Numbered from the stretch's first letter, positions 36,217 through 44,898 are shown. The stretch: DNA of 64,000 bases from Acidimicrobiia bacterium UBA5794 (GCA_002418265.1 DIDS01000020.1:124954-188953); one strand, 5' to 3'. Made by a program: numbers and translations. The notes: generated by a model not told the origin, from the letters alone.

Positions 36217-36258
36217 CAGTGGTGTGTATTCGAACAACCTCTCGAATACTGACCACTG
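36217..36258 (+). promoter_or_regulatory. Stem-loop in the pnp leader
   Basis: Arms CAGTGGT/ACCACTG (36217-36223 and 36252-36258) and TATTCGA/TCGAATA (36227-36233 and 36242-36248), separated by symmetric three-base internal loops, form a long stem with an eight-base loop. It ends about 37 bases before the pnp start. In other bacteria a leader duplex of pnp is used for autoregulation; that role is inferred here. Confidence 0.55.
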
Positions 36259-36295
36259 CCAATTGTGTGTTCCTCCCTTACAGAAGGAGAAACGT

Positions 36296-38665
36296 GTGGC
36301 AGAGACCACCGTTCGTGAGCGCGTCGGCGAGATAGAGATCTCTCTCGCGGCAGGCAAGCTCGCACAACTCGCTGATGGCGCCGTCGTGGTGCGCATTGGT
36401 GACACTGAGGTCCTCGTGACCGCAACCGCAAGCCGTCGTCTTCGTGAAGGCGTCGACTTCTTTCCCCTTACCGTCGATGTTGAGGAACGGACCTACGCCG
36501 TTGGGCGTATCCCAGGCTCGTTCTTCCGACGTGAAGGCAGGGCAACCGAAAAGGCGACGCTCACCGCGCGTCTCATCGACCGTCCGCTTCGACCCAACTT
36601 TGCGGAGGGCTATCGCCACGACACCCATGTCGTAGCAACCATCCTTGCCGCAGACCTTGAGAATCCCCATGATGTCCTTGCACTCAACGGTGCTTCGGCT
36701 GCCCTGACGATCAGTCCCATCCCCTTTGAGGGTCCGATCGGCGCAGTCCGGCTCGCACTCATCGACGGCGACTGGGTTCCCTTCCCAACCTACGAACAGG
36801 CCGAAGAAGCGGTGTTCGAGATCGTTGTCGCTGGCAAGCGCAACGCTGAGGGGAATGTTGACATCTCGATGGTCGAGGCCGGAGCCTCCGAAGAGAGCTA
36901 CCGCATGGTCCAGGCCGGTGCACAGGCATCCGATGAGGCAACTGTCGCTGCCGGGCTTGAGATCTCGAAGGAGTACATTGCCACGCTGATCGATCTCCAG
37001 CTCGAACTTGCCGAGAAGCTCGGGGAGCCTGAACCAGTCGAATGGACGGTCCTTTCGGACTATTCAGATGAGATGTACACCAAGGTCGAAGGGCTTGCCA
37101 AGTCGAAGCTTGAGGCCCTCGGCACGATCGTCAAGAAGCATGAGCGGCAAGACGCCGAGTCCGCCGTCAGGGATGAGGTGCTTGAAGCGCTCGCCCTTGA
37201 CGACGATGACAAGGACGGACTCAGGGAAGCAAAGGCGGCCTTTTCGACGGTGCAGAAGAACGTCATGCGTTCGAGGGTTGTTGCAGACCGTGTCCGCATC
37301 GATGGTCGAGCAACCGACGAGATTCGTGAGCTGACCGCTGAGGTGGGTGTTGTTCCCGGCATGCACGGTTCGGCGCTCTTCCAACGTGGAGAGACCCAGG
37401 TTCTCAATGTCACGACGCTCGGGATGCTCAAGATGGAGCAGATGCTCGACACGATCTCCCCTGAGGACACCAAGCGGTACATGCACCATTACAACATGCC
37501 ACCCTTCGCAACGGGCGAAGCAGGCTTCATGCGTGGCCCGAAGCGTCGTGAGATTGGCCACGGTGCCCTTGCAGAGAAGGCGCTCCTTCCGGTCATTCCG
37601 CCAGCTGAGGACTTCCCCTATGCATATCGGCTCGTATCTGAGGTCCTGATGTCAAACGGTTCGTCATCGATGGCATCGGTCTGTGGATCGTCGCTGTCCC
37701 TCATGGATGCCGGTGTTCCGATCCATGCCCCGGTCGCGGGTATCGCGATGGGTCTGATCTATCACGATGGAGAGTTCGTGACGTTGACGGACATCCTCGG
37801 CGTTGAAGATCACCTCGGTGACATGGATTTCAAGGTTGCCGGTACGCCTGACATGATCACGGCGCTCCAGCTCGATACCAAGATTGAAGGCCTTCCTGCC
37901 GACGTGCTCATCGCCGCGATGAACCAGGCCCACGAGGCCCGCATGTTCATCCTTGAAACCATGAATGCCTGTCTCGCCGAACCTCGTTCCGAGCTCGCAG
38001 AGACGGCACCGAAGATCGAAGCGGTCATGATTCCGAAAGACAAGATCGGTGAAGTCATCGGCCCGAAGGGCAAGACGATCCGTGAGCTTGAGGAAGAGAC
38101 GGGTGCTTCCATTGATATTGACGATGACGGCACGATCCGTGTTGGTGCGCCTGACACGACGTCGCTCAATCTGGCGAAAGAGCGGATCCTCGCGATCGGT
38201 TTCCCACCAGAGGCCAAGGTCGGTGAGGTGTATGACGGAGAGGTTGTGAACGTCACCAAGTTTGGTGCGTTCGTCAACATCCTTCCCGGTAGAGATGGAC
38301 TCCTGCACATTTCCAAGATCGGTGGAGACAAGCGCATCGACCGGGTCGAGGATGTCCTCAACCTAGGTGATGCAGTCAAGGTCATCGTCCGTGAGGTCGA
38401 TGATCGTGGCAAGGTCTCCCTTGACATGGCCGACGCGCCCTCAGGCAATGATGGCGATGGCGGCCGTTCCGATGAACCCTCTCAGAAGCGTTCCAACGAT
38501 GATCGTCGTGATGATCGTGGCAGAAGTCGCAACGATCGCAATGACCGCGATGGACGGGACCGGGGCGGCAGCCGCGACCGAAACCGTGACCGTGACGACA
38601 AGCCGGTTGACAAGCCTGGCCGCAAGGTTGTCTCGTTCGAGGACGAGTTCGAAGCCGGGAACTGA
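36296..38665 (+). CDS. pnp: Polyribonucleotide nucleotidyltransferase (PNPase)
   Basis: PNPase degrades RNA 3' to 5' by phosphorolysis. The 789-residue protein has two RNase PH domains (EERTYAVGRIPGSFFRREGRATE; second with SNGSSSMASVCGSSLSLMDAGVP), a KH domain (MIPKDKIGEVIGPKGKTIRELEEETGASI) and an S1 domain (GEVYDGEVVNVTKFGAFVNILPGRDGLLHIS). A C-terminal tail of ~75 residues is rich in Arg, Asp and Gly (RDDRGRSRNDRNDRD), probably an unstructured RNA-binding tail. GTG at 36296 follows AAGGAG; the earlier open frame is the leader stem-loop. Confidence 0.96.
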   Translation: MAETTVRERVGEIEISLAAGKLAQLADGAVVVRIGDTEVLVTATASRRLREGVDFFPLTVDVEERTYAVGRIPGSFFRREGRATEKATLTARLIDRPLRPNFAEGYRHDTHVVATILAADLENPHDVLALNGASAALTISPIPFEGPIGAVRLALIDGDWVPFPTYEQAEEAVFEIVVAGKRNAEGNVDISMVEAGASEESYRMVQAGAQASDEATVAAGLEISKEYIATLIDLQLELAEKLGEPEPVEWTVLSDYSDEMYTKVEGLAKSKLEALGTIVKKHERQDAESAVRDEVLEALALDDDDKDGLREAKAAFSTVQKNVMRSRVVADRVRIDGRATDEIRELTAEVGVVPGMHGSALFQRGETQVLNVTTLGMLKMEQMLDTISPEDTKRYMHHYNMPPFATGEAGFMRGPKRREIGHGALAEKALLPVIPPAEDFPYAYRLVSEVLMSNGSSSMASVCGSSLSLMDAGVPIHAPVAGIAMGLIYHDGEFVTLTDILGVEDHLGDMDFKVAGTPDMITALQLDTKIEGLPADVLIAAMNQAHEARMFILETMNACLAEPRSELAETAPKIEAVMIPKDKIGEVIGPKGKTIRELEEETGASIDIDDDGTIRVGAPDTTSLNLAKERILAIGFPPEAKVGEVYDGEVVNVTKFGAFVNILPGRDGLLHISKIGGDKRIDRVEDVLNLGDAVKVIVREVDDRGKVSLDMADAPSGNDGDGGRSDEPSQKRSNDDRRDDRGRSRNDRNDRDGRDRGGSRDRNRDRDDKPVDKPGRKVVSFEDEFEAGN

Positions 38666-38682
38666 TCCGACACTTCGGATGG

Positions 38683-38719
38683 AAGAGGGCTGGCTCGCGA
38701 GAGCCAGCCCTCTTTTCTT
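38683..38719 (+). terminator. Intrinsic terminator after pnp
   Basis: A perfect 14-bp stem (38683-38696 with 38701-38714), GCGA tetraloop, and a TTTTCTT run. This is the clearest rho-independent terminator in the window. Confidence 0.92.
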
Positions 38720-38767
38720 GCCATCTCTCGATCCGTCCAGACAGCGACGTCTGGACAGGGAGACCGA

Positions 38768-38797
38768 TTGTTGAGTAGCGCAGTATGCAATTATCGT
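38768..38797 (+). promoter_or_regulatory. Promoter of the first paaK-like gene
   Basis: TTGTTG (38768-38773), an 18-base spacer containing CAGTATGCAA, and TATCGT (38792-38797). The second paralogue has the same layout and the same spacer core. Confidence 0.6.
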
Positions 38798-38826
38798 GGG
38801 GTGCCAACGTGAGGGAGCACCACGAT

Positions 38827-40122
38827 ATGTATCAGCCAGAACTCGAGACGATGCCGAAGGCGGACAAGCACCGCTTGCAGAACGACCGGTTCGTGTCACT
38901 CGTTGAGCGTCTCAAGGCATCCGAGGTGCCGTATTGGCAGGCCAAGATGACCGGTATCGGCGAGATCCGCACCATCGATGACATCACGAAGTTGCCGTTC
39001 ACGGTCAAGTCCGAAATGCGCGACACGTTTCCGTACGGGATGTTGACGGTTCCCGTTGGTGCGTGCAACCGGATCCACGCTTCATCGGGCACCTCAGGCA
39101 AGCCAACCATTGTCGCGTACACGAAGCACGATCTGTCTGTCTTTTCTGAGGTCAATGCCAGGGTGCTCGGGTGTGCAGGTGCTCACCCAAACGACGTCTT
39201 CCACATCGCATACGGGTATGGCCTTTTCACCGGTGGTCTCGGTCTACACGGAGGTGCCGAGCTGTTTGGCGTGACCGTGGTGCCAGCCTCGGGTGGAAAT
39301 ACGGCCTTCCAGGTTGAGCTGCTCGCCGACCTGGGGGCGAGGGGGTTCTGTGCGACGCCGTCGTTCTCGCTGCTGCTTGCCGAGCGTGCAGAAGCAGCGG
39401 GGCTCATGGACGAGATCAAGGTTGAGTACGGGGTCCTCGGAGCGGAACCGTGGTCAGAGTCCATGCGGACCAAGATCGAGGAAGCATGGGGCATCGACGC
39501 CCTTGACATCTACGGGCTGTCGGAAGTCATCGGCCCGGGCGTTGCGATGGAATCGGTCGAAGGCAAGGGAGCGCCGTTCGTGTTCGACGACCACTTCTAT
39601 CCCGAGATTGTTGATCCCGAGACGGGCGATCCGGTGGAACGTGGCCAATACGGCGAATTGGTTCTCACGACACTCACGAAAGAGGCACTTCCCGTCATCA
39701 GGTATCGCACGGGTGACATCACACGGTTCATCGATGAGCCGTCGCCATGTGGCCGGACCTTCCAAAGGATGGATCGGATCACGGGTCGCTCCGACGACAT
39801 GTTGATCATCCGTGGAGTCAATGTCTTTCCTTCTGAGATCGAGGCAGTGATCCTTGCCGAGCCCGGAGTTTCGGGCCAATGGGCAATCGTGCTTGACAAG
39901 CGAGGAACGCTGGTCGAGATGTACGTTCGGTGCGAGCTCGCCCAAGCCGACGACATCGCCCAACGAGACAGCATTCGTGAACGGCTTGAGGCTGCGCTGT
40001 ACACACGGCTGCGATCACGGACATCGGTGCTGATCGGCGACCCCGGTTCAATGCCGAGACCCGAGACCGGAAAGGCAAAGCGGGTCTTCGAGCAAACTGA
40101 TGACAGCGACCCGCTCCTCTGA
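38827..40122 (+). CDS. Phenylacetate-CoA ligase family enzyme (paralogue 1)
   Basis: A 431-residue adenylate-forming enzyme that activates an aryl or related acid to its CoA thioester. AMP-binding motif SSGTSGKPT near residue 92; YGLSEVIGPGVAME; the ribose-binding YRTGDITR; and the hinge region GRSDDMLIIRGVNVFPSEIE. The ATG at 38827 follows GAGGGAG; the in-frame ATG at 38785 lies within the promoter. A close paralogue starts 101 bases after its stop. No other paa genes are present, so the real acid (phenylacetate or another) is uncertain. Confidence 0.88.
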   Translation: MYQPELETMPKADKHRLQNDRFVSLVERLKASEVPYWQAKMTGIGEIRTIDDITKLPFTVKSEMRDTFPYGMLTVPVGACNRIHASSGTSGKPTIVAYTKHDLSVFSEVNARVLGCAGAHPNDVFHIAYGYGLFTGGLGLHGGAELFGVTVVPASGGNTAFQVELLADLGARGFCATPSFSLLLAERAEAAGLMDEIKVEYGVLGAEPWSESMRTKIEEAWGIDALDIYGLSEVIGPGVAMESVEGKGAPFVFDDHFYPEIVDPETGDPVERGQYGELVLTTLTKEALPVIRYRTGDITRFIDEPSPCGRTFQRMDRITGRSDDMLIIRGVNVFPSEIEAVILAEPGVSGQWAIVLDKRGTLVEMYVRCELAQADDIAQRDSIRERLEAALYTRLRSRTSVLIGDPGSMPRPETGKAKRVFEQTDDSDPLL

Positions 40123-40161
40123 GATTTCACATTCCAGATTCCGGAAAGTTGATCTCGATAA

Positions 40162-40191
40162 TTGTGGAGTTTCTCAGTATGCAACTACTGT
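40162..40191 (+). promoter_or_regulatory. Promoter of the second paaK-like gene
   Basis: TTGTGG (40162-40167), 18 bases including CAGTATGCAA, and TACTGT (40186-40191). It matches the promoter of the upstream paralogue at most positions, so promoter and gene were duplicated together. Confidence 0.6.
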
Positions 40192-40223
40192 TGTAAATGC
40201 GCCAGGGATGGGAGCGCGGCAAC

Positions 40224-41522
40224 ATGTACCAGCCAGAAACAGAGACGATGACCAAGGCGGACAAGCGCCGTCTTCAGAGCACTCGGCTCGTGGAGCTTGT
40301 CGATCGACTGAAGGCATCGGAGATCCCCTATTGGCGGGACAAGATGGCCGGAGTCGGCGAGATAGGGTCGATCGACGACATCACGAAGCTCCCGTTTACG
40401 ACGAAATCCGAGATGCGCGATGCATTTCCCTACGGGATGTTGACGGTTCCGGTCTCCGCGTGTAATCGGATCCACGCGTCATCCGGCACGTCTGGGAAGC
40501 CGACGATCGTTGCCTACACGAGAGGCGATCTCGCCGTCTTCAGCGAAGTGAATGCGAGAGTGCTCGGTTGTGCAGGAGCTCGCCCCAACGATGTGTTCCA
40601 CAACGCCCACGGGTACGGGCTCTTCACGGGGGGTCTTGGGATCCATGGGGGTGCCGAGTTGTTCGGTGTCACGGTGGTTCCCGCATCGGGCGGCAATACC
40701 GTCTTCCAGGCAGAGCTCCTGGCAGACCTGGGTGCCCGTGGTTTTTGCGCAACGCCGTCGTTCTCACTTCTCCTCGCCGAACGGGCCGAAGAGGCGGGAC
40801 TCATGGATCGGATCAAGGTCGAATACGGCATCCACGGAGCCGAGCCTTGGTCCGAGTCGATGCGGACCAAGATCGAAGCGGCGTGGGGAATCGATGCCCT
40901 TGACGTATACGGTCTCTCCGAGATCATTGGTCCGGGAGTGGCCATGGAATCAGTCGAGGGAAAGGGCGCGCCATTCATCTTTGACGACCATTTCTTTCCC
41001 GAGATCGTCGACCCCGAGACGGGCGACCCGGTCGACCACGGCGACTACGGAGAGTTGGTCATCACAACGCTGACGAAAGAGGCACTTCCCGTCATCAGGT
41101 ATCGCACTCGCGACATCACCCGGTTGATCGATGAGCCGTCGCCATGTGGCCGTACATTCCAAAGGATGGATCGGATTTCCGGTCGAGCCGACGACATGTT
41201 GATCATCCGTGGGATCAATGTTTTTCCGTCGGAAATCGAATCGATGATCCTTGCCGAGCCGGGAGTCTCGGGTCAGTGGGCAATTGTTCTCGACAAGCGA
41301 GGGACGATGGTGGAATTGGTCGTTCGTTGCGAACTCGCCGGGGCAGACCGCTTGCCCCAACGGGACAGCATCCGTGCACGCCTCGAAACCGGACTTCATT
41401 CACGGCTTCGGTCGCGGACGTCGGTGCTGATTGGTGACCCGGGCTCAATGCCGAGGACCGAGGTGGGGAAGGCCAGACGCGTCTTTGAGCAGGTCGATGA
41501 CCGAGACCCGTTGATGGTCTGA
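40224..41522 (+). CDS. Phenylacetate-CoA ligase family enzyme (paralogue 2)
   Basis: A 432-residue close paralogue of the preceding gene, alike along its whole length. It keeps SSGTSGKPT, YGLSEIIGPGVAME and GRADDMLIIRGINVFPSEIE. One striking change is YRTRDITR in place of YRTGDITR, an Arg at the glycine next to the ribose-binding Asp. FHNAHGYG replaces FHIAYGYG. ATG 40224 has GGGAG upstream. Its own promoter copy suggests separate expression. Confidence 0.87.
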   Translation: MYQPETETMTKADKRRLQSTRLVELVDRLKASEIPYWRDKMAGVGEIGSIDDITKLPFTTKSEMRDAFPYGMLTVPVSACNRIHASSGTSGKPTIVAYTRGDLAVFSEVNARVLGCAGARPNDVFHNAHGYGLFTGGLGIHGGAELFGVTVVPASGGNTVFQAELLADLGARGFCATPSFSLLLAERAEEAGLMDRIKVEYGIHGAEPWSESMRTKIEAAWGIDALDVYGLSEIIGPGVAMESVEGKGAPFIFDDHFFPEIVDPETGDPVDHGDYGELVITTLTKEALPVIRYRTRDITRLIDEPSPCGRTFQRMDRISGRADDMLIIRGINVFPSEIESMILAEPGVSGQWAIVLDKRGTMVELVVRCELAGADRLPQRDSIRARLETGLHSRLRSRTSVLIGDPGSMPRTEVGKARRVFEQVDDRDPLMV

Positions 41523-41538
41523 TATCGGTATCTAAAGA

Positions 41539-41566
41539 GCTGTGAGCTGAAAGCTGTGAGCTGAAA
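41539..41566. repeat. 14-bp tandem repeat between convergent genes
   Basis: Two perfect copies of a 14-bp GCTGTGAGCTGAAA unit lie between the second paaK-like gene and the convergent dodecin gene. A variant copy occurs upstream of rpsB. Confidence 0.75.
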
Positions 41567-41572
41567 GCTCCA

Positions 41573-41776
41573 TCAGTCCAGGACGAACGTGAGCTTCATG
41601 TCGACGCGGAAGTGCTTGATCGTACCGTCCTCAGCAAGTTCGACCTTGTGCTCAGAAATCCATGCGCCGCGGATCCCTTCGACCGATTGCTGTGCCTTGA
41701 CGATGCCTTTTCGGATGGCATCCTCAAAGGATCCGGGAGAAGTTGATGTGATCTCGATCACCTTGGCAACTGACAC
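41573..41776 (-). CDS. Dodecin flavin-binding protein
   Basis: Dodecin, 67 residues, assembles as a hollow dodecamer that stores or buffers flavins. VAKVIEITSTSPGSFEDAIRKGIVKAQQSVEGIRGAWISEHKVEL is the family pattern, with the flavin-stacking Trp in GAWI. The start is GTG with AAGGAG eight bases upstream; TAGATT at 41813-41818 on the minus strand is a likely -10 box. Confidence 0.95.
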   Translation of the reverse strand: MSVAKVIEITSTSPGSFEDAIRKGIVKAQQSVEGIRGAWISEHKVELAEDGTIKHFRVDMKLTFVLD

Positions 41777-41874
41777 GTGAGACGCTCCTTTTGTTGGTTC
41801 CGTCTGTCGTTGAATCTACAGGGGTCACGGCGATTCGCCCAGTCGGGCTGGACTCGTGACGCATGACTTGCCAA

Positions 41875-41890
41875 TCGAACGTATGTTCGA
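41875..41890 (+). promoter_or_regulatory. LexA SOS box before imuA
   Basis: TCGAAC-GTAT-GTTCGA is a perfect match to the actinobacterial SOS box (TCGAAC-N4-GTTCGA). It lies immediately before the -10 boxes TATGCT/TACCCT (41892-41902), where LexA would block RNA polymerase. Confidence 0.93.
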
Positions 41891-41949
41891 TTATGCTACC
41901 CTTCCGGCGGAGGGCGTCACGCTGGTGAGTCGAACAAGAGGACCCAGTC

Positions 41950-42639
41950 GTGGTTGCCAGCCTGCAGCAAGATGCGTACCCAGGGTATGAACCGACCGTC
42001 ACGGTCGGCTCCAGCCCAGAGAATGACGGTCGAGGGGTTCATGAGGCTGAGAAGATCTTCACGCTCGGCCCGGGGCAGGTTGCTGGCCTCTCGGGAATTC
42101 CAGGCTCCGGGCTGACTCGTCTTGGGTTGGCACTTCTTGCTCCCTATGCGAACAAGGGTTCCCTGGCTTGTATTGATGTTCGTGGATGGATGAGTCCTAC
42201 CGCTGCGTGGGAGATGGGAATCGAACCGGAGCATCTGGTCGTCGTACGCAACGGGGACATCGTCACCTGGGGAAGAATTGTGGCAACCCTCCTTGATGGC
42301 GTCGGAGGGGTCTACGCCGAGATTCCTTCAGGGATCAAGGCTGCATCACTCCGCAAGCTCGTCGCCAAGGCACGCACACAGCGCACACCACTGGTGCTCC
42401 GTCCCGTCATGGGTGAGCTCCCAAGTGGGATAGCTCACCTCCACCTCAAGGTCAAGGAAGTCATCTGGTTTGGAACGGATGCTGGTCATGGACGGCTCAG
42501 AACGAGGAGAACTTTGCTTGACGCATCAGGCAAATCGACGCGAGGCATGGAACGAACAATCGAAGTAGAGGATGATGGAACGAACGATCTGCGTGTGGTA
42601 TCCCACATGGGCCCTCAGACGTCCAGACGTTTCGCTTGA
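41950..42639 (+). CDS. imuA: ImuA-like RecA-fold mutasome protein
   Basis: A 229-residue protein with a RecA-like fold that partners ImuB and DnaE2 in damage-induced mutagenesis. The P-loop region GIPGSGLTRLGLALL lacks the usual lysine (Leu instead), so ATP binding may be lost. LACIDVRGWMSPTAAWEMGIEPEHLVVVR matches the strand/helix order of the family. GTG start with AAGAGG upstream. The SOS box 60 bases upstream and the overlapping imuB support the call. Confidence 0.85.
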   Translation: MVASLQQDAYPGYEPTVTVGSSPENDGRGVHEAEKIFTLGPGQVAGLSGIPGSGLTRLGLALLAPYANKGSLACIDVRGWMSPTAAWEMGIEPEHLVVVRNGDIVTWGRIVATLLDGVGGVYAEIPSGIKAASLRKLVAKARTQRTPLVLRPVMGELPSGIAHLHLKVKEVIWFGTDAGHGRLRTRRTLLDASGKSTRGMERTIEVEDDGTNDLRVVSHMGPQTSRRFA

Positions 42640-44047
42640 CCAGCCAGCCCAGGCGGTGGATACAGCGAACAAGGTTGTTGCGCGCAACCAGCCAGCAGCC
42701 GCATTGGGTGTCGCAGTAGGGATGCAGCGCAGGTCGGCTGAAGCCATCTGTCCGACCATCGTGACCGTCGTCAGCGATCCAACCGCCGACATGGCTCGGT
42801 TTGAACCGGTCGTTGCTGCAATCGAGGCGATCGTGCCACGGGTGGAGATTGCTTCGCCTGGACTCCTGTTCCTTCCGATCGAGGGAGCGGTTCGCTACTA
42901 CGGAGGAGAGACGCCCCTTGTTGAACGGATTTCCAAGGAGCTGGCCGAGTTTGACGGTGACCATCGCATCGGATTGGCTGCGGGCCCGTTCGCATCACAT
43001 CAAGCAGCACGGAAAACAACGATCAAAGCACCGGAGTTGATCGTCGCTGACGACGCAGCCTTTCTTGCGTCTCTCGATATCGGAACGCTGACGAGCGAGG
43101 ATCTTGCCGCAACATTTCGATGGCTCGGTATCACCACCCTCGGATCCCTTGCAGAGCTCCCCAAGCAGGCGATTGTGTCACGCTTTGGCAGAGAAGGCAT
43201 CGACGCCCAGCGTCTTGCGCGAGGACTCGACCGCATCGTCGATCCACGGGTAATCCAAAAGGATCCTTCTGTTGAGTCCCATTTCGACCCGCCACTCGAC
43301 GACTTTGAGCAGGCATCCTTCTCTGCGAGGAATCTTGCACAGCGGTTGATGTCTGGTCTGGCTTTCTCGGGGGTTGCTCCCCATCGGGTGATCGTGACAG
43401 CAACCGCAGGGGATGGGACCGTCAGGGCACGGACGTGGCGAAGCAGCGACCCCTTCAACGATCAGACACTTGCTGACAGGATCCGTTGGCAGCTTCGCGC
43501 TTGGATCGATGGTGTGTCATCGGGCATACGGGGCGGTCTCGTAACACTTCGACTTGAGCCAGCTGATCTCTCCGGTTCCGGGAGACAGATGGCCCTGGAG
43601 GAAGACGCCAGATCCTTTGAGGAGATGCAGCGTGCATGTGTGGAGGTTCAGGCGATTGCCGGTGCTGACAATCTCTTGGTGGCATCGCCCCAAGGTGGGC
43701 GAGATCCAGGTCAGCGAGTGCACTGGACGCGGTGGGGCGATGTCCCTGCGCCTCATCCTCGTGACCCGCAGGCTCCGTGGCCGGGTCAGATCCCATCTCC
43801 TGCACCGACACTTGTTCCACCAGATCCCGTCCCCTTCGAGGTGTCATGGGCGGACGGCATGCCAGAGCATGTTCGGTTGAAGAGCCGCTGGGTACCGGTG
43901 CTGTCATGGGCAGGGCCATGGCGAAGCGTCGGGAGGTGGTGGAGTGGGGAGTCATCGGCAGATCGCTATCAGATCGTCACCTCAGTCGGTGCATATCTCT
44001 GTGAGATCAGAGACGGAACGACCTATCTGATAGGTGTGTATGACTGA
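42572..44047 (+). CDS. imuB: ImuB, catalytically inactive Y-family polymerase homologue
   Basis: A 491-residue member of the DinB/UmuC superfamily that acts as the clamp-binding adaptor of the ImuA-ImuB-DnaE2 mutasome. The N-terminus (ERTICVWYPTWALRR) lacks the catalytic acidic residue of active polymerases. AGPFASHQAARKT, LRWLGI-like FRWLGITTLGSLAELPKQAIVSRFG and LARGLDR match the palm/thumb. A clamp-binding motif may be degenerate (GRQMALEE near residue 345). The gene overlaps imuA by 68 bases. DnaE2 is not in the window. Confidence 0.9.
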   Translation: MMERTICVWYPTWALRRPDVSLDQPAQAVDTANKVVARNQPAAALGVAVGMQRRSAEAICPTIVTVVSDPTADMARFEPVVAAIEAIVPRVEIASPGLLFLPIEGAVRYYGGETPLVERISKELAEFDGDHRIGLAAGPFASHQAARKTTIKAPELIVADDAAFLASLDIGTLTSEDLAATFRWLGITTLGSLAELPKQAIVSRFGREGIDAQRLARGLDRIVDPRVIQKDPSVESHFDPPLDDFEQASFSARNLAQRLMSGLAFSGVAPHRVIVTATAGDGTVRARTWRSSDPFNDQTLADRIRWQLRAWIDGVSSGIRGGLVTLRLEPADLSGSGRQMALEEDARSFEEMQRACVEVQAIAGADNLLVASPQGGRDPGQRVHWTRWGDVPAPHPRDPQAPWPGQIPSPAPTLVPPDPVPFEVSWADGMPEHVRLKSRWVPVLSWAGPWRSVGRWWSGESSADRYQIVTSVGAYLCEIRDGTTYLIGVYD

Positions 44048-44052
44048 GATAA

Positions 44053-44096
44053 CCGATTTCCGATGACCGACGACCGATGACCGAACTCAGAAGTCA
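44053..44096. repeat. GATGACCGA/ACGACCGA block after imuB
   Basis: Directly after the imuB stop come CGATGACCGA, CGACCGATGACCGA and AACTCAGAAGTCAAAAG words, the same as after cofH and inside infB and rbfA. They lead directly into copy B of the palindromic repeat. Confidence 0.65.
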
Positions 44097-44098
44097 AA

Positions 44099-44159
44099 AG
44101 TCCAACTTGTTGGACTCCAAGCAACCCGATGCAGTCGGGTTGCCGACGTCAGACGTCGG
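44099..44159 (+). repeat. Palindromic repeat, copy B (imuB-plsC junction)
   Basis: An 18-bp palindrome (44099-44116), a hairpin with arms AACCCGA and TCGGGTT (44123-44141), and a 17-bp palindrome CCGACGTC-A-GACGTCGG (44143-44159). It parallels the element inside nusA. On the minus strand the element supplies the last residues (SDV) and the stop codon of plsC. Confidence 0.8.
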
Positions 44160-44898
44160 AGCGGCTCTGGAGTTCGTTGTAGGACTTGGTTATTGCTTCT
44201 TCGGTCGTGCGCATCAGGGAGGTGAGGTCGTCCCTGTTGGTGAGATCGGCGGTTTCGATGGGTGGCAGGACGCGAATCTTGGCCTGGCCCGGATAGCAGA
44301 GTTTGGATCCGGGGGTCGATATGCGATCGGTGCCTTCAATGATGACCGGGAGGATGGGAAGTCCGGTGTCGATGGCGATGCGAAACGCCCCCTTCTTGAA
44401 GGGAAGCAGCTCATGGGCGTCACTCCGTGTCCCTTCAGGAAACACGATCAGGGAATAGCCGCGTTCTGCCGCGAGCTTGACGCCATCGTTGATCGCCTGC
44501 CGGCTCGAGCCTCCTGCCTGACGATCAACTTCGATGATGCCGATCCTGCGCATGGCAGGTGCCACGAGCGGGATCTTGAACAGTTCCTTTTTTGCAAGGA
44601 ACCGCCCGTCGATCGGCAGAACAGCAAAGAGCAACGGAATGTCGAATGTCGAAAGGTGATTGGAAACCACGACATAGCGAGTATGGGGATCGACATGCTC
44701 GATGCCTTCGACGGTGAGTTGAACTGGCGGTATGTGCAGAAAGGTCCGTGCCCAATGCTTCACGATCCGCTCAAAGATCGGCGCGGCCGGTCGAAAGATG
44801 CCGTACACGATGATGAATGCGGAGTAGACCAACGTGAGCACGAAGAACAGAGGAATCAAGACGAACGTGCGGGCAGCTGCAATCAACGTCTTCGACAT
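44149..44898 (-). CDS. plsC: 1-acyl-sn-glycerol-3-phosphate acyltransferase family protein
   Basis: A 249-residue membrane-bound acyltransferase that adds the second acyl chain in phosphatidate synthesis. One or two N-terminal helices (VLIPLFFVLTLVYSAFIIVYGIF) precede the HX4D motif NHLSTFD, with FLAKKEL, FPEGTRS and LPVIIEG as the further family blocks. ATG 44898 has TACGCT exactly six bases upstream and avoids overlap with the divergent gene; a start 51 bases further out is rejected. The last residues come from the palindromic repeat. Confidence 0.9.
   Translation of the reverse strand: MSKTLIAAARTFVLIPLFFVLTLVYSAFIIVYGIFRPAAPIFERIVKHWARTFLHIPPVQLTVEGIEHVDPHTRYVVVSNHLSTFDIPLLFAVLPIDGRFLAKKELFKIPLVAPAMRRIGIIEVDRQAGGSSRQAINDGVKLAAERGYSLIVFPEGTRSDAHELLPFKKGAFRIAIDTGLPILPVIIEGTDRISTPGSKLCYPGQAKIRVLPPIETADLTNRDDLTSLMRTTEEAITKSYNELQSRSDV

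Noticed and set aside
36213..36218. Perfect TTGACA as a pnp -35 element
   Set aside because: No TANNNT box lies 16-19 bases downstream, and the bases are part of or next to the leader stem-loop.
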